A DNA stretch of 64,000 nt from Lucifuga dentata (GCA_014773175.1 VXCM01000219.1:124001-188000); one strand, 5' to 3'. Numbered from the stretch's first letter, positions 49,173-61,810 are shown. Numbers and translations are program-made. The notes: generated from the letters alone by a model not told the origin.

Positions 49173-50680
49173 AAAGGAACTGTGACATCATGAAAGGACG
49201 TGAGTAGTTGTTTACCTGAACCACCGCTGTGAAGCAAGCAGCAGCAGCGACATGCAGCATTTCAGCATAACTCAATAAACTTATAGAGAATAATTTGATG
49301 AATGATTACTTGTTGGGATCATCATGTTAAGCCTACCGATCAAGACATTGGTAAGGAATATCATCCTACACAGATCAGCAAAGACTGACTGGAACCTCTA
49401 TAACTTTGTTCCTGCTGTGCACCATTGCTCTGTATTAATCTGTTTGCAATTTACGCCATGCAACATGGTCAAGAGTTAATAAATCTAGAAAATCCTTGAA
49501 TATCACCTCACCCCTGAAGATGGAGGTGCAGATCAGACATTCACATCATACCTCTGCCCATCCAGACCTGACAGCAGGACACCTGCAGCCTCACTGATGA
49601 GGGGATGAAATACACCTCCCCTCTGTACTCCTCCACTCTCATCTATCCGTTTTATATTCCTTCTCTCTGTGCTCACAACCGCAGAGCAGCTGGCTAGTTA
49701 TTTGTGACCTGCCAGTCTGCGGGTGTAACAAGGTTTCGACGCAATTAAGAATACATTTCCCAGGTACCCGTGCAACAAATCACAGGCTTGGACATGCACG
49801 CTCACATAAACTTTGCCTCACAAGACACAAATCAAATGGTGCACAAATGCAAACATGAAATAACTAATCACTGCTGGAGAAGAAAAGGCAATTATTAATC
49901 GATTTCATTTGTGTTGGGCTGAAAGCCATTCCAATTGTCCCATTCTTTAGAGGAAATATTTGCTGTGGCTGTGGAGCTCGGCTGGTGTAATCACCACCTA
50001 TTATGTTTTGTTGATTTGAAAGTAAGAAGCAAAGTGGTAAAATACATCACAAGCAACCATTATTGCGTCAATCTGTAAACAGAAAAATAATCCATTGTAT
50101 GCGATGAGTGATAAACATGCAGAGCTACATGGACTTTCAGAGTGTTGATTTTACAGTCTCAGCGGGGGAGAGAGGATGGGAGAAGGAATGTGTTGGGGTG
50201 TAACAGGGAAATGGTATACTGTCATATCAGAGTTAAAACCTAGAGTTTTCTTGTCCAGTCTGCTCTTCAAATGACGGTGCACTAAAAAGCAACCAAGCAA
50301 AGCAAATTATTAGATTTAGAAATTTCTTTTTGTCTTGATTTGATTAGAGAAGTTTGACAGCCTTGCCACTTTATTATCCCTATAATGAGAGGAAAAGGGG
50401 ACAGCTCATTTGAAGCTGCATGAATATGAATTTGGCCTGCTCATTTGAAGCTGCACATTAGTTATTTCAGCACTTTTTTGAAGACATAAAACACCTCTTC
50501 AAACCTTTTTCAACAGCCTTGGCCTATTACCTTGTTTTTATTTTTCCACCAAGGGAAAAGCAGCATTTGTGCTACGATAAATCACCTACGTACATGCAGA
50601 TAAATAAATAAGAGTATTACATTTTTATTAGCGGTCCACGCTAATGAATGCTGTAGATTTGATGTGCCATACTATATCAT
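49173..50680. other. Unique sequence with possible conserved block
   Basis: No gene or transposon was recognised. Positions 49870-50030 are dense and non-repetitive (TTATTAATCGATTTC, CCAATTGTCCCATT). A 17-bp word, GCTCATTTGAAGCTGCA, occurs twice at 50404-50420 and 50439-50455. Both would suit a regulatory element, which cannot be tested here. Confidence 0.45.
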
Positions 50681-50689
50681 TTCTCAAAT

Positions 50690-51730
50690 CTGACCACTTA
50701 GAGTGGCAATTAAAAGTTACTGAACCCTTTTTTTTTCCCCCATCTGCATTAAGTACTCATCAAATGTGGTCTAACCGTCACCAAAGCCCCAATAATAGGA
50801 ACTATCTGCATAAAGTAATTAAAAATAAATAGCAAAATGTGTTCCTGCCAACACTGAAAACAACAACTAAAGTTACAGTCTAGGTTTGAGAAGCAAGTCA
50901 ACCTCTGATGATTAAGATTGGAAGTGGGTTGCACAGACACCACACCCTATGAATAAAAAAGGCGCACAAAGACTGCTATTCTTTGCTCATGAACTTGATC
51001 GAAACAAAACAAAGGACCTCAGAAGAATTGTAGAGATGCATAAAGCTGTCACAAAGGTACAAAGGCATGTCTAGACACCTGAGTGTTCATCAATGCACAA
51101 TTATACTAACCGTCTACAAATGGAGGGATTTTTATGAATGTTGCTGCTCTTTCTTGGAGTGAGTGTCCTGCAAAGATCCCACCAAGAGCACAATGTGCAA
51201 CGATAAAGGCGGTGAGAAAGAACCCGACAATTGCAGCAAAAGACCTGCTGAAAACTCATTTTTGTCCACGACAAGAAAAACACTCAACAAAAGTCATGTT
51301 GATGAAGGAACGCACTAGCTTCTAAAAACATTGCTGTTTGTCTCAAATTTCCAAAAGACCACCCTGATGTTCCATGAGGCTTCTGAGACAATGTTCTATG
51401 AAGAGATGATTGACTTGGAGGAAAGTCTGAAGGAAAAAAAGGCTCTGCACACCAACATCAAAACTTCATCCCAACTGTGAAGCATGATGGAGGGAGTATT
51501 ATGGGTTTTTTGGGACTGATCCTACAATCATTTGAGGGAACAAAATATGGAAAAACATATCAAGGCATTTTACAGGAGAATGTCAGGATGGAAGTCTGTC
51601 ATCTGAAGCTTAATAGAAGATGTATTGGAAGAAAATGACCCATAAAACAGAGTACATCACAACATAATGGTATAAAAAAGAGGAAAATATATATTTTGGA
51701 ATGACCAGAACTTAACACAAAAATTCTCTA
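50690..51730 (+). pseudogene. Tc1-like transposase relic
   Basis: The plus strand gives LRRIVEMHKA near 51015, then WSECPAKIPPRAQ...IKAVRKNPTIAAKDL (51153-51251), matching the second helix-turn-helix and linker of Tc1-family transposases (GRPxKxxPR...VxxNPxxTAxDL). Near 51463-51515 a further frame gives FIPTVKHDGGSIMGF, the Tc1 landmark that precedes the second catalytic Asp region. Frames change several times, stops are frequent and the third catalytic region is not recognisable. The inverted repeats could not be delimited. It is an old DD34E-type copy, cut off or overrun near the MITE at 51766. Confidence 0.8.
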
Positions 51731-51765
51731 AAATTCCTCCTCAAAATCCGTATTTTGAGGAACTA

Positions 51766-52497
51766 CCGTATACTGTATACTCAAATTTTTATTACCAAAT
51801 TTCAAAACACAAATCGGAGGGTCGGCTTATACATGAGAGATTCAAATTTGATCCCAGAAATTTCCAGGGGTGGAAATACTACCCATTACCACTACCTATG
51901 GAAAATAGTTCAAATCATACCTTAGAATGGCATATTTCCTGAAAAACATCTTATCCAGCACATTTTTACGGTGGCCACTGCAGCGCCCAGTAAGCACTGT
52001 TGTGATTGGTCAAAGACAAAAGAATAGGCCAATCAGAGACAACCTTATAAAAGTGCTGTTTCATATACCAGTATGGTAACGTTGTTTGGTAGTCTCGTTC
52101 AACATGTTTTGTGTTTTATTAACAAGAAGCTTAAGATACAATACATTACAGAATGGAAACTATACGGACTCAGAAGAGGAAGAGAGCATCGTGTGTATAA
52201 CGTGTCAAGACACGTCCAGCAGGACTGGAATGAACTGTTTGACGATTCAAACAAGGAAGAGGAAACGGAAAAGTTATTACGGTAATCAGCTGTTTATCTG
52301 TACCGGTAAGTGGATTATTTTCAGAAAATCACAAGAATATTATGACAATACCCAGAAAAAACAGGTAATTTGCTAAACAAATAAATTCATACATCAGGGG
52401 ATCGGCTTATATACGGGTTTCTTTAAAAATCTAAATTTTTGGCAAAACTGGGGGGTCAGCTTATATACAAGATCGGCTTATACTCGAGTATATACGA
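51766..52497. mobile_element. TA-flanked pogo/Tigger-like MITE, copy C (inverted)
   Basis: It starts CCGTATACTGTATACTC after TA and ends ACTCGAGTATATACGA before TA. Relative to copy A it is in the opposite orientation. The interior (52073-52290) carries a short acidic frame, GNYTDSEEEESIV. A similar acidic tail is usual at the C-terminus of pogo/Tigger transposases, and a matching inverted stretch (CTCCTCTTCCTCATCTG) lies in copy B. This may be the last trace of the parent transposase. Confidence 0.65.
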
Positions 52498-52563
52498 TAT
52501 ATGCCAGAATTTGCCTATTATCATGATTTGGTAAAGACCAGACTACATTTCCTGAGTAATTAA

Positions 52564-52660
52564 AGGACCATGCCAGGGATTTTGCATGTTTGAGCCCAAT
52601 AAATACTACCTGCATACACAATATGTTACTGCCATCCATTTTCCAAAAACAATAAAGATA
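52564..52660. mobile_element. Solo left end of a Kolobok-like element
   Basis: TTAAAGGACCATGCCAGGG is followed by TTTTGCATGTTTGAGCCCAA and the CATTTTCCAAAA block, then the similarity stops. No right end was found. Confidence 0.65.
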
Positions 52661-55600
52661 TCTGTAGTTTACATGCACAAATTATATGTATAGTTTGCAC
52701 AAACTACATTTCTGGATGCGACATCAATGAAATTCATGCTGATGCTGGTTTACTAACACATTATTATTTGCTGTAGGTTGATTACATTTTACATGTTTTA
52801 TGTTAAACAGGTTATTGGTGATTTCGTTTTATGCTCTGCTGCTTCCTGGTTGTTAATTTTTCAAGGTCTATTAAATAAAACTATAAAAATATGATATAAA
52901 AAAATCATAAATCCTTTCTCTTACTGTTGTTAAAAAATGCCCACTGAACCATTTTTTTTTTCGTATTCCACATTCCTGCAGTGAAAGATCCTGCTGATTA
53001 CTGATTACACATTGTGCATCATGCAATTTGAAGAACCAAGTTTCCATAATTCATGTATTTTTTTTCTGATTATCTTTCTGTGTGTCTTGGGCGAGAAACT
53101 TTTTTTTTCCTCTTTGTTTTTGTATTAATTTACCATACTCTATAATGTTACTGATACACAACTGCAGCTGCACACCATAAAAGCTTGAAAACAGCACGTT
53201 GATCATATGTGCAGCCCAGAAAGGTTTGCCGTGCATGTCTCTATTCTCATTTCCTCTCCAAACCTTTTTTCTGCGACTGTTCTGAACAACAACTGAGCGA
53301 TCTCTACCTGATATGGTTTTGTAGTGTAAGAAGCACATAATAACCAAATGCGCACCCTTTGTGTGTGCACGTGTGTGCCTTCCTCACAATCCCGACATGA
53401 CGCAGAGGCGGAGGGGACAAGTTCGACATCTGCAAATTGAATTCTGCCCAAACGTGACAGTGATGAAGTGTTGCTCATAGCGGCTGTGATTGTCTCTATC
53501 TTCGCTCCTGTCCAGGAGTATTACAGCAGGCTTACGGCTCCAGCTAGCTCATATATTAATGACAGAATTGGAAAATCAAATTCATGCTTGATACATGTTT
53601 TAATAGCTAGCGATGGAGAGAGCGTTGGTGTATGTGTGTGTTGCTCTCCATCCTTCTTATCGAGTGTTTCTCTCACCTTCTGTTTCTCCTTGTAAGATCA
53701 GGCCTCCTTAGCCCTCAGGCCAGTTTTTAATAATAGGATAAGGTGCAGAAAATTGATCTGGCTTCACAGGCACAAGCTTTTAGGATTATGTCAATAATAA
53801 AACAAAGTTTGGCCTTTCCTATCCTGCATTTCTCTTCAGGCAAGCAGAGGACCTCTGTGTTGCGCCGTGACTCTGTTTGTGGCTTATACCTTTCAAGGGA
53901 AGAAAAAGCATGGAGGAGGGCAGGGAAAGAAAAGAGGAGAAGGCGTGGTTACCTGGGGAGATGAAAGAATTTAGACAGAAATGCAGGCACAGGTATCTCG
54001 GCGGAGTTGCTGCTCTCCTATAGGGTGTAAAAGAAGAAAGAAGAAAAGTTACTTAAGGGGAAGGAAAAAGTCTAAAGTGAAGAAGAATGGAGGGAAGGTC
54101 CTGGAGAGAGAACTGAAATACATGCTCAAATCAGAGGTCATGTCGTATAAAGAACGATTGATTGAATTGAGAAAGTAAAAAAAAAAAAAAAAAAAACGTA
54201 AGCGTGGGAAACATAGATACTGGCTCGTTTATGTTCCAGTGCCCTCTAGGTGTTCTGAAAATAGTGCAGCAGAGGATTTCAAACAAATGCCTGAAAAGGT
54301 AAGTGGAAAATATGGCTCTACATATCCAGTTGCTTGGAAATCAATGCCCTCTAATGTTTGAATAACAACAAATGGCATTCGGTGTCCTATAAAAGCATAC
54401 GGGAGCTTGTTCTCTATTCACCGCTGCTTTTCCTTTTGGTATTCTATACACACCCATCCACTCAGGCCCAAACGTCCTCCTGTGTTTTGCGCTGTATCTC
54501 CTCTTTTGATCAGCGTTAATGGCAGGCAAACATAGACAAGACTCAGCTGTTTGACTGAATTTTTCTGTTCGCACCAACAATGGCTGGCGGTGGGAGACGG
54601 GGCCGCTCCGATGNCCCCCCCCATAAACTAGAGCCATTTCTCTTTCTCTCCATGCCTGTTCCTTTTTCAGAGTGCTGCTGCTGTCAGAGTCTGAGTGATG
54701 TAAGGGTGAACTCGCGCTGACCTCTCTTCTGGTAAGAAGGATGGAGTGACGGAGCCTTCATCATGTCACAAGTTGACAGACAAAGAGAGACGGAGTGTGT
54801 GTGTGTTGGAGTGCACAGCTTTCTTAAAAACAATGACAGCAGCAGTTCCTACATCATGTTTTATAATGGTTAACTAAAATGTCTCTAAATTTCATCATTC
54901 GCAGCAAAAGAGGGAGAGCGCAAAACAAAGAGATGTATAAACCTCTCAGCCAGAAAAAGGAAGACCAGACAACGGGTATTCTGGGTAATTCTCAACGTAA
55001 ACAGTCGCCATGGTAAAGCCGAGCCGGTCCATTCCAGCTTTGCAAGGTACGTTAGAGCTCTTCAAGCCTCAGGGTCCTCAGAGGGAAAAAAAAAGCTGCT
55101 TAGCATTAACAGAAGGCCCTCGAATCTCCCACTCTGCCTTTCACCTTAATTTGACTGAGTAGTGTTGTGCTGTTTGTTGAAATGAATAGAACAAAAATAA
55201 ACTAAGTGTACGGAGCTGGCACATGCGGGACAAAACACAAGGGCACTTTAGGCCAACAATGGCAAACATTTTTATGTGTTTGCATGTTCCCTCTCAAGTC
55301 CTCGTGCCCTTGGGCCATTAGAGTAAAATGAGTGTGTTCTTCAAACTCACTGTTCTCCTCTCTTAAACAGCCCTCACAAATGCACACTCTCTTTTTCCAT
55401 TTCCTATCTAAGGATGAAAATAAGCAGGGCTGAAGGATAAAAGAAGCCGTATCCTCTAAGTCCAGCAGTCGGTTTGCTGTGCTCCCAATCAGGGACTAAA
55501 TTACTACAGTGTTGTATTTACCAGTTGGGTTTTTTTTTTTTTTTTNGGTTTTTTTTTTTTTTTGTTTGTTTTGTTTTGTTTCTTTTTTTGGTTTTGCACA

Positions 55601-56027
55601 GGAACAAGTCCAATCAAACCAAAAAAGTGAAAAAAGTGCAGCAAAACTCATATGAGAACAATCGCTTTGTTCATTGGACAGAAATGTCTGGAGGTGGGAG
55701 CAGAAAAATCTAAACAGGAAAAAGTTTACTGTCCCAGGATAACAAAATATCTTCAATAAATGGGATATTTTCCTCATCATAGTCATCATTTGGCCCATAT
55801 GACAAGAAGTCTATGCCCAACATAACAAACTTGAGGTGGAAACGCTCCAGGGTCTGAACCAAAAGCTCAAAACCAGGTGTGAAATTGTCCCAAGGAACAA
55901 CTATGCAGAAAGAATACCTTGAAGATTGTAGTTAATTAAGTGTGTATTACTTCCTGTTTGGATTTTGACCAGTCCTGTCCTAACTCTTTCTCTGATGAAA
56001 GGAGTCTGAATGGTACACACAGTCATG
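52661..56027. other. Non-coding sequence
   Basis: It contains a poly(A) tract at 54178-54196, a C run with an N at 54614, and a T tract with an N at 55546. A 59-bp block (54240-54298) sits between an acceptor-like TTCCAG and a strong donor GTAAGTGG and is open in two frames. It is too short to call. Nothing else was recognised. Confidence 0.45.
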
Positions 56028-57105
56028 TGCTGCGTTCACTGTACCTCAAAACTGGGAAGCCAAAACTCAGAATTACATCATTTCATGCTGCATTCACAGA
56101 CCTCAGAAGTCAAATTTTTCCCAGTTGTAACTTCCAACTTACAACCTCAAACTGTTCCAGCCAAATGTAATCAAAAAAGCATAGCTGAACACCAATAATT
56201 CTGTAAAAATTAATTAAACTTAGTAATAAATGCTAACTAAAGTAAAGTTAGACTACAGGACTGTTTGGTTGTGTTGTTTTACACTGATATTAGTCACTGT
56301 TTTTGGGATTAAACTATGCAGAGAAGTAACATTATGAAATTATTTACACTTACCTATCAATGGCAAATAGTTATACCAAATAGATAGCTAACTTGGCAAT
56401 ATATTCTGACCTTTTTCTTTCAATTTCACTTAAGAAAAAATACTTTATTCGCCTTTTAGCTGATCATTTCCATTCACAAAGCTCGCTTCCACNTCACTTA
56501 AGAAAAAATACTTTATTCGCCTTTTAGCTGATCATTTCCATTCACAAAGCTCGCTTCCACAGTGCTGCCATGTTGAGTGACATCATACTCGGTTAGTCTG
56601 GGGAGATAATTTTGGTCCAAGTTTCTCAGCCAGAGTTCTGACTACAAGTGCCGTCCCAACGCATTTTTCCACGTAAGAAGTCGGAAAAATCTGAGTTCCA
56701 AGGTCTGTGAACGCAGCATAAGACCGAGCTAACAAAATGGGATACTCCATGCCTCCATGAAAACCTTAATTTTGTTTGCTCTGATGGACCAAAAGAAGCT
56801 ACATTATATTTGAGATATTCACCTTTTCAGACCTGCTACTGCATTGTCAGTGTATATGTTTGACCTGTTATTGTATCTGCATGCTGACTGATTTAAAGAA
56901 AATGCTTCAAAATGTTCAGTTATAAAGAGAAGTTACTCTTTACTGTGTGAGCAGCCATATTGAAATGACGTCAACACTGAACTCAGGCTTGAGGAGCCTT
57001 TCCCGACATTCTGATTAGAAATTCTCAGTTGAGGGAGGTTTTTCTTTGACTTTTCCAAGTTGGAGGTCGGAAATTCCGAGTTCCAAGCAGAAGTCAAATG
57101 CAGCA
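56028..57105. mobile_element. Outer TGCTGCG-family element with a nested relative
   Basis: The left end is TGCTGCGTTCACTGTACC and the right end, inverted, is GAAGTCAAATGCAGCA, preceded by CCGAGTTCC words typical of these fish elements. Inside lies a second complete member (56086-56718). The outer ends agree only partly, so the nesting is probable rather than proven. Confidence 0.45.
56086..56718. mobile_element. TGCTGCG-family MITE, copy 2 (nested)
   Basis: The ends are TGCTGCATTCACAGACCTC and, inverted, GAGGTCTGTGAACGCAGCA, the better-preserved pair of the two copies. The interior matches 31716-32276 in order. A 67-bp duplication around the N at 56493 is an assembly artefact. Confidence 0.7.
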
Positions 57106-57541
57106 CTAACACACGTGTCTTCCTGCACTCCGGGACATCATGAAAGCTTTTATCGCCCACTCCCACTGGTCAGCAGCAAAGCGAGTGAGTGGGAATGACC
57201 TTTTCAGACAGACTAAACAGCTGAAGCTTACTTATGCACATGCTCATGTCTTTATTGGTGAGAGAACGAAGAGAGAGGACGGACAGAGTCTCCACAGGTG
57301 ATGCAGCAATCAGCAGCAATACGCATCAAGTTTAAAGCAGCCCAGTGCTGATGTCATGGATGACCTTTAGAAGATCAGACTGCCACTTCAGTTACAGGAA
57401 GAGACACAGGCACACACACATGCACACGTGTACACACACACACACACACTGCCCTCATGCCATTTTCCTGCGTAGCATTATGTTCCTATTTGTATGTGCG
57501 TGCACAGGTAAACGTGGTTTGCTGCTTTGAAATTCTCTTAA

Positions 57542-58076
57542 AGGAGCATGCCAATGATTTTGCATGTTTGAGTCCAATAAATACTACTTGCATGCATGTT
57601 ACTTTACTGATAACAAATTTTCCAAAATATAAAATTGTATTTTAGTTTTTTTTTTTTATTATTTTGCCAAATCTCAAATCTTTCAAAATTTTTCAAAATC
57701 TTTCCAAAACTTATACACCCACCTTTCACCTGCTAACACTAGGTGATGGTTGTAGAGGACGCGGTCATTTTTTATTTCTCTGTAAAAGCCGTCTTCTAAT
57801 GGGACTATGTGTCCTTGCAGAGACACATTTTCTTCTGTGCACCTCCATGTTGGACCAGTTAAAGCTTCAACAAAAAAAATAAGAATGATGTCTGTTTTGC
57901 TGTGATGGATGGAAGTTGATTTTTACAGCATAGTTAAATGAACTGAAACCAGCCTGGAAGGTAGGAAAAACAAGTCTAGAATGTATCGCTGCAGTAGTGT
58001 GTTTTGGAAAACATTTAGCAGTAATGTAACACGTATGTAGTTGGGCTCAAACATGCAAAATCACCGTTATGATCCT
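57542..58076. mobile_element. Kolobok-like MITE, full length
   Basis: It starts AGGAGCATGCCAATG after TTAA (57538-57541) and ends CCGTTATGATCCT before TTAA (58077-58080). The length (535 bp) is almost the same as the 10344-10881 copy (538 bp), so this size is probably the standard non-autonomous form. Confidence 0.8.
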
Positions 58077-58348
58077 TTAACAGCAATTTGACAAATAAAA
58101 AAGTGTAAGTTCTGACATATTCACAAAAGCTATTATTTAGTGGAACTGTAAAATCAAAGTCAGAAACCTTGGAGCTTTTGCTGAGCTTCACCTCACATCT
58201 GCAAACGACTGTGTAACAGATCAAGAAAAAAAAAAAAGTATCTGGATCGATACACCTGAGGTAAAGAATGGTTTGGAATAAAAACACTCTTAAGAATAGA
58301 TAAATCGCACACTTACGCTCTTGCCTGAAACGCAGGCAGCACACTCAC

Positions 58349-58450
58349 CTTTATCCCAGATACCACTTTGCTCAAGCAGCTCAGACGGGCTCGCCGGCTA
58401 CAGAAATGCACTACTTTGAGGTACTTTTCAGTAAGCTCTCTGTGATGCTC
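58349..58450 (-). other. Exon-like block, minus strand (weak)
   Basis: A 102-bp block is open in phase 0 for 34 codons. On the minus strand it follows TCTCTCAG and is followed by a strong donor GTGAGTGTG. The peptide begins EHHRELTEKYLKVV and is not recognised. A block of this size with splice-like borders can occur by chance in 64 kb. Confidence 0.2.
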
Positions 58451-58627
58451 CTGAGAGATTTAAGTTTGGTCTGTATTGTTGACGGGAGAGTATAGTACTT
58501 CAACAAGTCCACAGTGCTATACAGCCTAGGGATGAGAGAGTGAGGATGAAAAGAGTGGGGGAATCAGAAGGACGCGTGAACTGCAACTTTCTTCCTCCTA
58601 AAAACAGTAAGAATTGAGTGAGTGTGA

Positions 58628-58647
58628 CTATTTTGAAGTATGAGAGC

Positions 58648-58683
<36 letters not shown>

Positions 58684-58704
58684 NCTATTTTGAAGTATGA
58701 GAGC

Positions 58705-58740
<36 letters not shown>
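58628..58740. repeat. (GA)n microsatellite duplicated around an N
   Basis: CTATTTTGAAGTATGAGAGC plus a GA tract occurs before and after the N at 58684. This is an assembly joint, not two loci. Confidence 0.8.
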
Positions 58741-59627
58741 GTCAGTGGTGACATTGCCATTATGAGAGATATAAGCCTCTCTCACGTCACAGGAACATTT
58801 CTAGGAACTCAATTACTTTTCTTTGTTTTACACCGTGGAACTGGGACCATTTTGTTCATGGTTCATGAAATATAGTTCCTGAACAATTATTCCACGATAG
58901 ATATTCTCTAGTGGTTCAGAAACTGCTGAGTGCAGCTAGCAAGACCAAACCAAACATCACTGATTGGTCAAACACTAGCTTCCCCCTGCCAACAACCGCC
59001 ATTTTTTAAAAATTTTTGTACACAGTGAAAACAAAACATTTTTTGACAGATTACTGACAATACAAAGCAATGCTCATAAAAAAAAAAAATCTATACCAAA
59101 ACAAGACTTAAAACAAAAAGCATAATAATCAAAGGTGCAGACAGACCAGTAAAGCTTGTTTTATGCTTGACGCATTCAGGAGGGTTCACAAGTCCACACC
59201 AACACAGAAAGACATACCCCATCACACAGGGTCCTTTTCACCTGTCTCTGCCAGTAGCAGAGGTTCATAGATTGCAGGGGTGAAAAATCATTGCGACAGC
59301 CAGATGACAAATCCTGGCGTGAAATTTCACAAACTCTTGGAAAAGACGAGACAGAAGAAGTGACATTGTGCCAAAAAGCATAGGAAAATTCAAGAGGCCG
59401 ATATGTGAGGGCTAAAAAGTGAACGGGAGAACCAGGAGGGCAAACAACACAGCAGCTCCTCCTCATGAAAATCACTCGTCATGGGCGACGCCATTTCTGA
59501 ACATTTCTTCTATGATACAACATGCTGTAGGCATGAGTTTATGGTATGGGATAATATTGGGTTGCAGCAAGGAGTGTAAAAACTCCACAAGTCTGCTCAT
59601 TGTGTTTCTGTTTCAGTTTATGTCCGT

Positions 59628-60460
59628 AGGGCTGGACGATATAAACAATATAAAGTCGCATCGTGATATTAAAAAAATCTTCATTTAAAAATGAGGACGT
59701 CAATATACAATCGATGGAAAATACAGTTTGAAAACAGTAAGTTAATGACGGCTCAAACAGCCAGTAGCTTGTCAGAACTGGAACAAACTAGCCAATCAGG
59801 TGGCAATGCCATAATAACAGCCTGCCCACTTCCTCAAAGCAGCATCGTGCTAAACGCCAGTGAACACAGTAAAGCTCGTGTGGTGATACAAAGATGTCAG
59901 AAAGCGATGAAACCACATAAGAAAACAAAAATCAGATGACAAAGAAAGGAAAGTAATGCTGACAAAGCACGGCTGTACAGAGAACTTATTTTACTGTCTG
60001 AAGCGCTATCTTATGGAGTCACACAGCAGCGACCTCAAACCCATGCCCCGGGACGGAGAAGCTCCACCAACACCTTCCAGTCTGCTTTTTCTGCTGTCAC
60101 ACCATACAACCAGAAAACACAGAGACGCAAAGACATTCGTGCTGTAGCTACGTGTTGTAGCTTTTTTTTTTTTTTTTTTTTNTTTTTTTTTTTTTTTTTT
60201 TTGGAAAAGATATGATGCCAGTACAGACTGTTGCAAAAGAGAGATTATTAAGTTCAGTTTCAGTTTTTCAGATACAATTGGTGGTTATTTTTTATGTTCA
60301 GAACATGCATAAAGAAAATGTTAAAATAAATCTTAAGTTTAAGTGGCCTGAAATGCAGCAGAATCTTTACCATGATTTATATCATGATATATATCGATAT
60401 CGATCAACATAAAAAAAATATATATCGTGATAATTTTTCTTTTTCATATCGTCATGCCCT
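59628..60460 (+). mobile_element. hAT element with BED and transposase fragments
   Basis: The ends are AGGGCTGGACGATAT and, inverted, ATATCGTCATGCCCT. The flanks ATGTCCGT and ATGTGTCG agree at six of eight bases, compatible with a decayed 8-bp hAT duplication. Inside, 59956-60020 encodes a BED-finger-like second half (CTENLFYCLKRYLMESH, compare TTNLxxHLxxxHxxEH), although the first zinc His is replaced by Cys. In another frame 60072-60149 encodes FSAVTPYNQKTQRRKDI, matching the stretch just after the BED finger in many hAT transposases. A T tract with an N at 60182 follows. The copy is internally deleted and frameshifted. Confidence 0.8.
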
Positions 60461-61810
60461 ATGTGTCGGTGCAGAAAACATAATTCTGCCTTAAGCAGTA
60501 CAGCACAACGGGTTCTGATCTGGGACATCTACCGGCATACTCTGGCACCATCAGTATGAGAGACGGATGATGTCTCTGACGGTGACATAAGACAATACAT
60601 GACCCTTCAGGATGAGAAACTGTCAGCAGAAGGTAAGATGTGCTTTGTGTTGCTCTAATTTTCACAGTACAATGCAAAGGAGCTGGCTGTAGAAACCACA
60701 TAGCTGATCCTCTGAATAGTTCAGCTAAACTAGTTCCTAGTAAAGTTCTGAATTTTTTTGTGCAAAAGCACCTATATTCAATAGATTGTTTAAGGGTCTT
60801 TGACTCTGCAGCTGCACATTGTTTAGTCACCATTTAATCCGAATCAAAGACATCTTGATGGCCCACTTCCAAAAACCTGTAAAGAAATAAAGCCCTAATT
60901 TAATTTTGTTTCCTCTTTTTATATCTGTCTGAAGGATAGTTTTAAAATTCATTCAAACAAACTCATAAAGAACCATGAAAACAAGAGTACTCATTAATGA
61001 TGTGAGAACACCGTATTACATAATCCAAATGATGGCAGTTATAAAAACAAAAGTAAAATTTATCTCTCGACTTAAAACACTGTTTCTACATTATACAGCT
61101 TTGAGACAATAATGGTTTTCTTGGTATTTTTATTGATGCACATTGCACGTGAAAACACGATGGTGCTTACAGCAGCTTTGGAAATCTACAAAGGCATATC
61201 AAAGTACTAACATATCTTCATGTTTTAAAAATGTTTCAAACAAGAGGTCCTTTGATGTCTTTTCTATGCATTGCTTTGGAAAGACTAACGCTGTATTCAT
61301 TGTGTACATCACCATTACAAGTGATCTGCTTCAACAGTGGCTATTTTGTCCAAAAGGCACTTTTATTTGGCATCTAACAGCAGCAGTCATCACTTAAAAC
61401 ACAATGAAGGACATTTCATCTAAGGATGGTCCCTCTTTCTCTGCCTCTTTCAGTCATTTGCATATGTTATGGCCAGTGGTGTTTACTGTGTGATCGCAGT
61501 GGAATTGATTGCTACTTGAAGCTTGGCGGTTTGTTCCTGTTGGTGATTTGTGTCACGCAGCAGTTGATTTTGATGAAGTGGTTACTGGTTGGACCAGAGG
61601 AAGAATGTAGACTGGCTAACTGGTGACCTGCAACAGATCGGTAACCTTATTTTGCCAAATCCCCAAATCCAGGAATACTCAAATACAAATCTTAAGACAA
61701 AGGTCTGTTTATTAAGGTCGGATTGGGATCCAAATTTTTTATCTTTTAAATTTTTTATTGTCATGGAGATGATGGGATGCTGAATGTGACTGGACCAAAC
61801 CAAAGCAGAG
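60461..61810. other. Non-coding sequence
   Basis: No gene, microsatellite or transposon was recognised in these 1.3 kb. Confidence 0.5.

Noticed and set aside
58790..59160. Sequence with AGGAACAT, TTCCTAGGAAC-like and ATAGTTCCTGAAC words that resembles a degraded fish MITE
   Set aside because: I could not pair two ends or find a sibling copy, so it was not annotated as an element.
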